A stretch of 64,000 nucleotides of DNA from Chionoecetes opilio (Eukaryota > Arthropoda > Malacostraca > Decapoda > Majidae). The stretch spans positions 38,338-102,337 of the forward strand of contig JACEEZ010002726.1 in assembly GCA_016584305.1 (NCBI GenBank), read 5' to 3'. Below, one piece after another: positions 34,372 to 46,500 of the stretch (its first letter is position 1; the number at the start of each line of letters is the position of its first letter). Under the pieces are notes generated by a model that saw only the letters and a list, made by a program, of their open reading frames with translations, did not search any database and was not told where the DNA came from. The translations under genes and the position numbers were made by a program.

Positions 34372-35462
34372 AACACGCTGTACACACCAATGACTGCAAC
34401 ATCCGAGTTCGATCCCGCATATATGCATAATATGCATATTGCATAATATGATTTATATGCATAAATCCACTGAAAATCTTTCTGCACCGTCGAGTGGCCT
34501 AAGCACACCCACATGCCCTGCTCATTAACTCTACCTTCGATTGCGAGTGCATCGGAGGGGGAGGACACGGGGGCGGCATGAGCCTGTAATCACAGGCGTC
34601 ACTATATTATATACTAGCCGCAAAGCCGCCCTCCGGGCGGACTTTCTGGCTAGCTCCTGCGGAGGGCTATTGGTGGGCCTTCGGCGCACCAAACACAGAC
34701 TCTCCAGATAGCCCCTTCTAACTGTCCTGAAATCATGGATGTAGAAATGTATGTATTAACGCCAACCCATTCACATCACCCCCAACCCATTCACTCACCC
34801 ATCACCCCACACCCATTCACTCACCCATTACCCATCACCCCCCACCCATTCACTCACCCATTACCCATCACCACACACCCATTCACTCACCCATTACCCA
34901 TCACCCCCCACCTATTCCCTCACCCATCACCCATCACCCCCCACCCATTCACTCACCCATCACCCCACACCCATTACCCATCACCCCACCCATTCACTCA
35001 CCCATTACCCATCACCCCACCCATTCACTCACCCATTACCCATCACCCTACATCAAGGTTTCCTCAATTCTCGCAACCCACTTTTTTTTTCACAATTCTC
35101 GCTAATAGGCTACTAAAAATAAAAAATAAATAAAAGTGATCGGATCATCTCATAACTGGGCTTAAAATGTACCCCTGGTCGACCCGGTTCCAAAAATGTG
35201 CCATATGATGGGATTGGGGCACTGGGGGCGGCACCTATCGCGGACACACAGACAGACAGACACACACACACACACACACACACACCACACACACACACAC
35301 ACACACACTTTCGCTTATATTATTATAGATAAAAAATCCTGCCTGCGCCACCACGGGCGAGGGCCAACCAACCATCACAGCCCTCAAGTGAGCTTCCAGG
35401 GCCTACTATCCGAACCCTGGAGGTCACTGCCTACAGGCGCTATAGGCATAAATGAAAAAGAA
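34372..35462 (+). mobile_element. tRNA-derived SINE, copy 2, split by a Helitron
   Basis: The 5' part (B box GAGTTCGATCCCG near 34408, core TTTCTGCACCGTCGAGTGGCC, GCGAGTGCATCGG) ends at about 34612. The 3' module (AATCCTGCCTGCGCCACCAC ... AGGCGCTATAGGCA) resumes at 35331. The Helitron at 34614-35329 sits exactly between them, so the SINE is older. Confidence 0.8.
34614..35329 (-). mobile_element. Non-autonomous Helitron, copy B
   Basis: On the - strand it starts TCTATAATAATATAAGCG after an A and ends with the CCGCCC/GGGCGG hairpin and CTAG before a T. It contains a (CA)n run, the 32-bp minisatellite (34760-35050) and the segment shared with the CGTAGATAACAGT MITE (34693-34765). The A|T insertion context is clean because the target SINE is known. 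Confidence 0.85.
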
Positions 35463-35990
35463 AGAAAAAAAAAAACCTACTACTGCCCTGTTGATAACGT
35501 TGTGATGTGCAGGAAATGAGGCAACTGCTTCTTCCTGCCCGGATGTTATTGTTTTTGTCAGGTGACGCACAGGCTGGCGCGCATGCGATGGCCCGCTGAT
35601 TATAATTATTAAAGTGATTCATCATTTCCTATTATGCTGGTATCTTGGCAAAACACAACTAATTTATAAGCATGATTTCAACTGTGCCATGATGCATCCT
35701 CAGTTATACCAATAGTCTATACTCTATACCAAAGGTCTGTCGTCACATTATTATAATATCAATAATAATATAATTCTGTAGTGGTAATAATAACAACAAT
35801 AATAATAATTACAATAGCAATAATAATTGTAATAATAATGATAACAATAATTATAACAATAATAATGGTAGCGATAAATACAAATGATAATGATAATTGT
35901 AATGATGATAATAATGAACATCATATTTTTTCTTGGACACCAACTTATGTAGGTAGTATTTCCTATTTCAACCTATTTCCCAATAATCTG
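35463..35990. other. ATA-rich unassigned interval
   Basis: (ATA/ATT) trinucleotide-rich block at 35755-35920. No gene. Confidence 0.4.
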
Positions 35991-36942
35991 CTATAGGTGC
36001 CTTGCACCTGACGTCACACCCCTTGTTGTGGCTGCGACAGGCGCGGGAGATGCGAGCTGGAGGACCAACAAACTCTACTTGCCGCCCGTGTTTGCCAGCT
36101 TATGGTAATTTTCCCTTACCAAATATATGTTTATCAGTATAAAAGATATACTGTTATCTTCGGAATTGTTTGTTCTATAATATTATCAAATAAAAAAACC
36201 GTAAAACACACTAAAGAAAGGCCATTATGAGACTCTCAAGAAATATGCCTGAACTTAATATTCACCAGCGCCAGCTCCCATTTAATATTTTGCGAGAAAA
36301 CTTTTTACATGGAGAATATCAATAGAAGCGGAATTTCATTAGCTTTCCATTGATATATTTCGTTTTCTGATAAATGAATTAGAACTATGCATAAATTAGC
36401 GTTAACTAAATAAATAACATCATGAAATCGGGTAGTTTTTCCCGATTCATAAGGTTATTTATTTAGTTGACGCTAATTTATGCATGCTGCTAATTCATTT
36501 ATCAGAAAACGAAATACATCAATGGAAAGCTAATGAAATTCCGCTTCTATTGATATTCTCCATGTAAAAGTTTTCTCGCAAAATATTAAATGGCGAAGAG
36601 TTTAACTGAATATCAAGTTCATGCATATTTCTTGAGTCTCATAATGGCATTTCTTTATTGTGTTTTACGGTTTTTTATTTGATAATATTATAGAACAAAC
36701 ATTTCCGGAGATAACAGTATACCTTTTATACTGATAAACATATATTTGGTAGGGGAGAATATATAGAATTCTCTATAGAATATAGAGAATATAGGGGAGT
36801 AACTAACATAAGCTGGCAAACACGGGCGGCAAGTGAAGTTTGTTGGTCCTCCAGCTCGCTCCGACGGGCGGCATTTGGCTTGAAGACGGCGGCATTTGGC
36901 TTGAAGACGCTAGATCGTGACGTCAGTGCAAGGCACCTATAG
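35991..36942. mobile_element. Foldback element, almost fully palindromic (952 bp)
   Basis: Starts CTATAGGTGCCTTGCACCTG and ends in the inverted TGCAAGGCACCTATAG. The arms pair over about 430 bp around a centre near 36440 (CGGGTAGTTTTTCCCG). TGACGTCA sites lie near both ends (36009, 36918). The right arm has an extra short duplication of GCGGCATTTGGCTTGAAGAC. A single arm recurs at 43660-44170. Confidence 0.85.
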
Positions 36943-37007
36943 TTACAGGGGCCGGAAAGCTGTTTGAGGCAAATTTTCATACTATATGTAACTTTAGGTA
37001 CATTTCG

Positions 37008-37051
<44 letters not shown>

Positions 37052-37560
37052 TAATGTTGACATGCATAATTTCAAGATTCTACCATAACTATATCCCGTC
37101 CGATCCAGTTATATTGAAAATTATAACAGATAAAAATTACAACAACAGTAATAACAATAGTAATGACGCTAATGATATCAATAATAACATGGTAGTAGTA
37201 GTTTGTACACATTATATAGTGAATGTACTGTACATTCCTATAGTAGCTGCCTGGCGTGTCATCATGATACGCCACTTTCCATCGAAAGATAAATAAATGA
37301 TGGCGGGCAAGGTCACCCTGGACACACTTGTTAGTAAACGCGGCTCACCTCTACTCTTATCAAACTCCTGCATGTCACTGATAACGTGTGTTGGATTTAT
37401 CTAAGTGACGATCTATCGTGTTTTTTCTTTTCTTCGCCGTAATAGTAATGTATCTACTGCAACATTCTATTTCGTATTACATACCACGATACGTCCCAGA
37501 TAAGATTGAACTATATAATTAACTGTCAATCTGTATTATCTATGTTAAGTAACTAATTCA
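36943..37560. other. 5' flank of MFSD8 with (TA)n
   Basis: A TA run at 37013-37047, then unique sequence. No TATA box or initiator could be tied to the MFSD8 start. Confidence 0.4.
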
Positions 37561-37569
37561 ACTAATGTG

Positions 37570-37570
<1 letters not shown>

Positions 37571-37635
<65 letters not shown>
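37571..37635. repeat. (CT)n microsatellite upstream of MFSD8 start codon
   Basis: A CT run of about 65 bases ends about 90 bases before the MFSD8 ATG (37724). It may lie in the 5' UTR or proximal promoter. Confidence 0.95.
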
Positions 37636-37639
<4 letters not shown>

Positions 37640-37723
37640 ATTATCTACTGTATTTGAAGCCCCTATACCAATGCAAGTCTCGCGTTATGTGCTCCTTCAG
37701 AACCCCCGTGAAGCAGCGTCAGG

Positions 37724-38351
37724 ATGGGAGGCACCTTAGGGAAGGGCGGCTCGTGGGTAGTGGACCACGCGATGGATGACATGCCCCTGGAGCCTTACGG
37801 AAGAGACAGAGTGAGCCACGGGTCCATCATCACCGGATTCGAGTAAGATCAATGCAAGACTTTAACCCCTTCACCCCCAGATTTTTCCTTTGTTTTAAAA
37901 AAGTGTATGTTGTTGAGCCATAAGATTACTAAAAGTAACTAAATAAACCAAATTAGCTAGTGAACAAGGATACTAAACAGGTCATATCTATAAAAAACGC
38001 TTATATTCATTAAAAATCATCTAATGTTGGTCAAATTACAATGAAAATTACGTTCTGGGCTTCAAGGGGTTAACAGCGAGTATTTGTCAGTATAGAAAAC
38101 CCTTGCTTGCATTGCTATTGTCCATTGAGTTGCTGATAGTTTCATCTAACCCACAGGAATCCACCGTCATACGAGGAAAGTGAGGGCGTGATCGAAACAC
38201 CCGAAGAGAAGAAAGGCAGAAAACGTTCGCATTGGGTCGTATATATTACAGTGTTTGTCATGTCCATCGGCTTTTCCATCGTCTTGACCAGCGTGTGGCC
38301 CTACCTGCAAAGCGTGAGAGTTACCTGCATTATGTACTCTCACTCACTCAC

Positions 38352-38393
<42 letters not shown>

Positions 38394-38452
38394 CTCCCTC
38401 TCACTCAGTCTCTCTCTTCTTCTCTCATCTCCTCTTCTCTTCTCTCTCTCTC

Positions 38453-38511
<59 letters not shown>

Positions 38512-39819
38512 ATGACTAGATATTCAGTTACGCTAACACCTCATGCAGCTGCTCTCATTCACTCATTCATTTAAGTTACCATTCGTGTCTTACTTTCTTT
38601 CTCCTTGTTTTGCAGTCTCTCTCTCTCTTCCTTTTCTTGCACCCTTTTCCGCCTTTCTTCCGTCACGCCGTAACCTCAGTTCTCTCTGCCGTAGCTCAAC
38701 AAGGACCTCACGAAGAACGCTTTAGGCTTTGTAGTGGCGGCCAATCCTCTTGGACAGTTGTTGGCGGCGCCTCTCCTCGGGTTGTGGGGTAATAAAGCGG
38801 GCACAATAAGGTATGTATACTACAGATGTATCGGATGCGGATGTGCAAATGCGGATATAAACTTCTTAAAATCGCGGATGCGGATATAAAAATGTTTTTT
38901 TGCGGATACAGTTGCGGATGTCTAATGAATACACATCCTCGTGGATGCGGATGTGGATTATTTTTGCGCAGGAATTTGGGGTATGTGAGAACCCGCATTC
39001 ACTTACTAGGTTAAGCACACAACCTAACCCTCCTTGTAGGCCTTGCATACCTATACTGTCTTTTTCATTACCAACCAAAATGTTACTAAGAAAAGTTGTT
39101 TGTAATGAGAACTGCATTAAAATGCAAAAAAAAAAATTCTTTTTTAATTGAATTACAAACAGTAAATATTATCCAAGCAAAGTTGCTAACTTTCTGTTGC
39201 ACTCAAAGAAACAAAACACCGTGACTGTAGTAGCTATAGGAGTGTATTATACAGTAGGCTACATAGTTACTATCTAAAATTCTGTCCCTTCTCCTGCCCT
39301 CCCGTATAACTCCTGACACATGGTTATGTAATATTTAAAGAAATTAATGCAAGGCAGAATATTTTAGTAGATAATTAAGTAAACATGCATCGATTTTCCT
39401 CAACTCTGTAATGTATTGTATATCCGCCACATCCTCTTTGTGTGTGAGGCGGATGCGGATCCAGATCCTGATATTTATTTCATCGCAAATGTGGATGCGG
39501 GTTTAATTTATTACAAGTGCAGATGCGGATGCGGATATCCGATACATCTAATATACTATAGGAGTAGCCGTGTGTCTGTGTGTGTGTGTGTGTCTGTCTG
39601 TCTGTTTTGGGTAGCCGAAACTGTAAATTCAATTTTGATAAGAGTGGGATAAAAAAATCGCAAATAAATCGTAGGTGGTAAGCGGCTTGGTCTCATGTCG
39701 ATTGAATAATTTTGAAGGTTTTTTTTTGGCTAAAAACACTTTAGGAGTATTAGATTACAGGAAAAACTTTACGGTTAAGTCTTGCCGCATTCCACAAACT
39801 CAGTAAACTCATGGACGTT

Positions 39820-39852
<33 letters not shown>

Positions 39853-42800
39853 TGGAATCACACGGAACACAAAGGGTTGGAATCACACGGAACGTGGTCT
39901 ACCCCGAGGCACTTTGACCAGTGACCAGCGACAGGAACAACACGATTGGAGTTTGCAATCACATTGTTGTCTAATATATACTACTACAAACATCAATACA
40001 TGGGTCCGAAGGGCCCACAAGCACTTGTCTCTAGTATGTACCAAACCACTTTGATCTTACTGTTAACCAATTTCCAATGTATTCTCTCTGTGAGTGTCAT
40101 CAGCATATATATTTTTATTCTATTATTCTATCATCACATTTTGATAATGCTTACGAGGAGTTTGTTTGATTTCCTTTATAACTGCTATGATGAAAAATTA
40201 AATCAAGAAGTAGGTGGAAATTTATGGGACGTCACTCCGTCTTTCCAAACCGAGTGAGGAAGATAAGTTGGCAAAGCACCGTGGTAGATCTGTGAAAGGC
40301 GAGTGGCTGTGGGAGTAATGCATTTATCCTTCTATTCTTTTCTGCCCCGTAGAGGAGCCTGTCTGATCACCGTGGCCTTCTTCATCCTGGGAAACGCCAT
40401 GTACTCCCTGCTGGCCGTGTTCGAGGGTCTCGGCTCCATGGCGACCTACTACGCCATGATCATCTCCAGGTTCATCGTCGGCGTTAGTTCAGGTGAGGTC
40501 CAATCAGTGTTGTTCTTGCGTTGTAAAGCTCAGAGGAGGTCAAATCAGTGTTGTTTTTGCGTTGTAAAGCTCAGACGAGGTCAAATCAGTGTTGTTCTTG
40601 CGTTGTAAAGCGCAGACGAGGTCAAATCAGTGTTGTTCTTGCGTTGTATGCTCAGACGAGGTCGAATCAGCCTGAGAGTTGTTCTTGCGTTGTAAGCTCA
40701 GACGAGGTCGAATCGGTGTTGCTGCTGAGATGTAGGACCATAGAAATATTGGTGCTCTTTTCAGCATGTGTCCACTGCTATTAAAACCAAGCCAGTACTG
40801 TATACATGATTGAGTGAAGGTGAAGTAACTGATAAATATCAGTAGCAACTTATAGGTTTAATTATCATGTTTCTCTCGTTAAAGTACGCCATTTTGCCAT
40901 ATTACATATACTTAAATCTTTAAAAAAATTAAACTAGAGAAAAAAAGTCTTCCTTGTTTTGTTTCGCAGCCCTTTAATGCATTGCTGTATTCCGCATTCC
41001 TACAACGTAATGTACTAATAATGATTTTAGTATTGCACATTTTGAAGTTGTCAAGTCCACACAGTGTGGTCAATAAGGTCACAGTTTCCCGAACCCTCTA
41101 TACTATACATACTCATTCTTTTTAACGAGGTGAAAAATCCTGACCCCTCGCTGCTTACTGACTGATATTCAATGCCAGGTGAAGGGAATACTACGCTTCT
41201 TCTAAATTTCAGCTGTAATTTATCATAGTTAACCATATTATCAGGTAAACGTAGGCATAATTTTAAGCATGAGACCTTAAGATAGAATGGAATTTTCGTC
41301 TCGTTAAAAAAAAATCAGATAAACATAGGCATAATTTTAAGCATGAGACCTTAAGATAGAATAAAATTTTCGCCACGTAAAAAAAAAATAGACTCTAGGC
41401 TGCTCCTTCCCTACAGCCAACGTGACGCTGTGCCGGGCCTACCTCGCCCAGGCCACGACGCTGCAGGAGAGGACCTCGGGCATTGCCATCGTCGCCGCCG
41501 CACAAGCCCTCGGATTCGTCATTGGTCCAGGTAGAGTGCCATAATATATATCATTATTATTATTATTATTTTTTTACATCACAAAGGACTGACCAAGGAC
41601 AAAAAACCCAAAGTAACAAAAAGCCAACCTAATTCCAATGATCTGAAACTCGAGAAATGCCAGTGGTCGCTGGCAGTTTTAACTCAAAGGTTGGTCTACT
41701 GTGTTTTGGCTCCGCGACTAATATTTTTCATAAATTAATTTCGCGATAAACATTGATGCACCGCATCTGAATACCAAAAAATATAGTTCTTCTGTTGTTC
41801 TACTAATTATATGGATGACATGCATTACGATGGAACGTTCTATAATAGCAATTTAATGCAAATTACTCGCCTCGAGTAGCAAAGCTTAATATATTTTTTA
41901 CATGTATATTGTGGCATGTAAAATTTGGGCGATGTTCACACTGTTTTCTAAGACAGTACTGCTGCGTCTGGCAAACGCTTGTCAAAATACAATAAGCAAT
42001 GCCTTGGAAAAACGAAGAATAAAGAATGCCGAAATCGGCTTGTTGCTGCGACAATGTAGGTTATAATTGTGGAGGCGACACGCCGCGGCGGGGAGTGGTG
42101 GCGGGGAGATTGTGGCGGGAAGATTGAATCAAAACATTGCCACTTCACTCGTCGACTCATTGCACTTCCAGGCTTTCTATCTGATTGATACACAATAATA
42201 ACAGGAAAATATGACTGCCTAGGTATAGATAACTTCTAAACATACGTTATTGACTATATAATATCATAGAGTAGCATTTACCTCGCCTCCTCAACTATAA
42301 CCTACTTGGTTATTTGGTTATATACAATGTTTTACAGAATCAGGCTTCTATACAATATACATATAGAAGAAAATCGTTCTTAATATTATACTTTTGTGTT
42401 TTAAGTGCAGTGGAATAAGCCCATATTTTGTTTTCCAGTAGACCAACTTATTATAAAAAAAAGTGAGTTAAAACTGCCAGCGACCCCTGGCATTTTGGGT
42501 TCCAGTTCTCTCGAATTCCAATGATCTGAAACCAAAGAAATGCCAGTGGTCGCTGGCAGTTTTAACTCAAAGGTTGGTTGGTCTACTGTGTTTTGGCTCC
42601 GCGACTAATATTTTTCATAAATTAATTTCGCGATAAACATTGATGCACCGCATCACCGCACCAAAAAATATAGTTCTTCTGTTGTTCTACTAATTATATG
42701 GATGACATGCATTACGATGGAACGTTCTATAATAGCAATTTAATGCAAATTACTCGCCTCGAGTAGCAAAGCTTAATATATTTTTTACATGTATATTGCG

Positions 42801-43490
42801 GCATGTAAAATTTGGGCGATGTTCACACTGTTTTCTAAGACAGTACTGCTGCGTCTGGCAAACGCTTGTCAAAATACAATAAGCAATGCCTTGGAAAAAC
42901 GAAGAATAAAGAATGCCGAAATCGGCTTGTTGCTGCGACAATGTAGGTTGTAATTGTGGAGGCGACACGCCGCGGCGGGGAGTGGTGGGCGGGGAGATTG
43001 TGGCGGGGAGATTGAATCAAAACATTGCCACTTCACGCGTCAACTCATTGCACTTCCAGGCTTTCTATCTGATTGATACACAATAATAACAGGAAAATAT
43101 GACTGCCTAGGTATAGATAACTTCTAAACATACGTTATTGACTATATAATATCATAGAGTAGCATTTACCTCGCCTCCTCAACTATAACCTGCTTGGTTA
43201 TTTGGTTATATACAATGTTTTACAGAATCAGGCTTCTATACAATATACATATAGAAGAAAATCGTTCTTAATATTATACTTTTGTGTTTTAAGTGCAGTG
43301 GAATAAGCCCATATTTTGTTTGCCAGTAGACCAACTTATTATAAAAAAAGTGAGTTAAAACTGCCAGCGACCCCTGGCATTTTGGGTTCCAGTTCTCTCG
43401 AATTGCCAGTCCCATAAAGAAGACAGTAAGATAATATAAAAAAAGGGGGGGGGACCAATTTAGTTCGGCCCAATAATAATAATTTAATTT

Positions 43491-43544
<54 letters not shown>

Positions 43545-46500
43545 CACTAATAATAATTACTTTATTTAGTCAATTCGTGTTAACAAATTGAAACTCTTTG
43601 TGGTTTCAGAGCAGTTACATCCTAATATCTAAAATACATATAGTAAACTAAACATTCGTATAGGTGTCTTGCACGTGACGTCACAGCCCTTGTTGTGGCT
43701 GCGACAGACCGAGGCCACCGTGTGGCCTCGGACAGACGCGGCTTCAAGCCAAATGCCGCCCGTCGGAGCGAGCTGGAGGACCAACAAACTCCACTTGCCG
43801 CCCGTGTTTGCCAGCTTATGGTAATTTTCCCCTACCAAATATGTTTATCAGTATAAAAGATATACTGTTATCTTCGGAAATGCTTGTTCTATAATATTAT
43901 CAAATAAAATATCGTAAAACACACTAAAGAAAGGCCATTATGAGACACTCAAGAAATATGCATGAACTTAATATTCACCAACTCCAGCTCCCATTTAATA
44001 TTTTGCTCGAAAACATTTTACATGGACAATATCAATAGAAGCGGAATTTCATTAGCTTTCCATTGATATATTTCGTTTTCTGATAAATAAATTAGAACCA
44101 TGTATAAATTAGCGTTAACTAAATAAATAACCTCATCAATCGGGAAAAATTACCCGATTTCATGATTTTGATGCTGTTCGCATGTACTGCTTATTTGGTA
44201 AATAACAAGTCCATTAATACCAATTGTGTTGTTAAAAGCTAAATTAATGTTTCGTTTCAAGTAAAAATTATGATTAAATAATTCTAAATTTCACCGAGTG
44301 GCAAACGCGAATGCACCTCCATACGTTGCATCGCTGTGACAATGGGCCCCAGACATAACTACGTCACGGTTTGTTTACATCAATGCATTGTGGGGATAAG
44401 TCGGGGTCGCCGCGGGTGAACCTACGAAGGGAAAACTACAGCGATGGAAGAATTTCGAGTTATTTTGCGGGAAATTGATATTCCAGGTGCTATATTACTG
44501 TGCTCTGTTCTCGCTGACAACACTATAGAGAAGACCTGAGGTAATGGCTGATGTGCAGAGGCTTCTAAACCAAGAAAACAGTCATAACAGAGCCTCGTCA
44601 AAAGGTAAGCAACTGGTAGGTACGTAATGTGTCCCTACCACTTGCTTACTTCTTAATGAGACTCTGCTGTGACTGTTTTCCTGGTTTAGAAGCCTTTGCT
44701 CATCAACCATCACCTCAGGTCTTCTCTATGTTGTCAGCGAGCACGGAAATATAGCACCTGGAATATCAATTTCGCCCAAAACAACGTGAATTATTTTCAT
44801 CGTCGTAGTCTTATCTTTGTAGGTTGTACATATTCATGGTTATGATACTATTAAAATACCTTATTAATTGAGTTCCTTTTGTTGCCTTTCCTCATAATAA
44901 GTAATGGTACATCATAGTTTAAGTGTTACTTGACGAGCCAATGAATACTCTTGAGTCTACACCAACATCACCAACCTTTGCTTTGATTTATCTTATTACT
45001 CCATCCATAAACAAGTTGCATAACCACGGTGACATTACCCATCCTTGCCTCATGGTCCCTGGTACTCTCGTCTACCGAAATGCTCGTCCCTACACAAATC
45101 GGGAAAACTCGCCGACGGTAATGGTTAGGTTAGGTTACCGTTAGGTTAGGTAAAGGTCAGTTAGGTTAGGTATTCATAATCACAGGTAAAAGCTTATTAG
45201 TTAATATATAATAATAGTTATACATACATACTCCACTCCGTACACACTCTTTAACCCTTCAATACATCCCACATTCCCTCCCAGTCTACTCTGTCATATG
45301 CTTTGGTATTAGTCCAGATGAACACCGAACTCACTTTGGTGGACGAAACTACTTTTTTCTGGTGTGTTTTTATGTGTTTTGAATGAATCTGCTAACTGTT
45401 TCTGTCGCAATTTTTATATTTTTTTATTATTATATGTATTTTTTTTAGGTAAAGGTTATTTTTTTTTTTTTTTTTTTTTTTTTTAGTTAGGTAAAGGTTA
45501 GGTTAGGTATAGATTAGGTATGGGTTAGGTTAGGTATAGGTAAAGGTTAGGTTAGGTTCAGGTTCAATTTTATTTTTGTCTTTTTGCAAAAAAAAAAAAA
45601 AATAATAATATTTGCGACAGAAACGGTTAGCAGATTCATTCAAAACGTACCAGAAAAAAATAGTTTCGTCCACCAAAGTGAGTTCGGTGTTCATCTGCAT
45701 ATTTATCTATGCTTTCTCTAAATCCATGAATGTAGCATACATCTTCTTGTATTTTGCTAACATTGTCTTAATTATCATTCGCATATCTAAGATCTGATCT
45801 ACACAACCTTTCCCAGTTCTAAATCTGCCTTGCTCCCCACTAATTACCTTACCATTTGTGATTTTTTGTACTCTTCCAATTATGATTTTACCATACAGTT
45901 TGCCTCATCACTGTGGAGCACATGATGACTCAATGAAGCTAAATATAAGCCAACCTGGTTATTGCGACATTGCCAATCTAGCTAATCACAGCCCTGGAAT
46001 TATACCACATTTACCACAGCTTAGGTAACCAGCTTAGGTTACCTAACGGTAACCTAACATAACCATTACCGTCGGCGAGTTTTCCCGATTTGTGTGGGGG
46101 CGAGCAATTCGGTAGACGAGAGTACCAGGTACCATGAGGCAAGGATGGTAATGTCACTGTGGTAATGCAACTTGTTTATGGATGGAGTAATAAGATAAAT
46201 CAAAGCAAAATCTAACCTAACCATAACCGTCGACGAGTTTTCCCGATTTGTGTAGGGATAAAAATATCGGTAGACGATAGTACCAGGTACCATGAGGTAA
46301 GGATGGGTAATGTCCCCGTGGTTATGCAACTTGTTTATGGATGGAGTGGTTATCGGTCATTTCGCCCACACGTCAATTCGCCCACAAGACATTTCGCCCA
46401 CATGTAAGAGTCAATTCGCCCACTCTAAAGTCAATTCGCCCACACGATCCATGTCACGGAGTCATGTAACTATATCTTCCTCTGGCAGAAATGGAATGAA

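Larger units (their letters stand above)
44930..46345. repeat. Inverted pair of a telomere-motif-bearing repeat
   Basis: The unit CTTTGATTTATCTTATTACT ... CGGGAAAACTCGCCGACGGT followed by TTAGGTTAGG occurs at about 44975-45175 (+) and twice in inverse at about 46015-46345. The central part holds a LINE fragment and a MITE. Confidence 0.65.
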
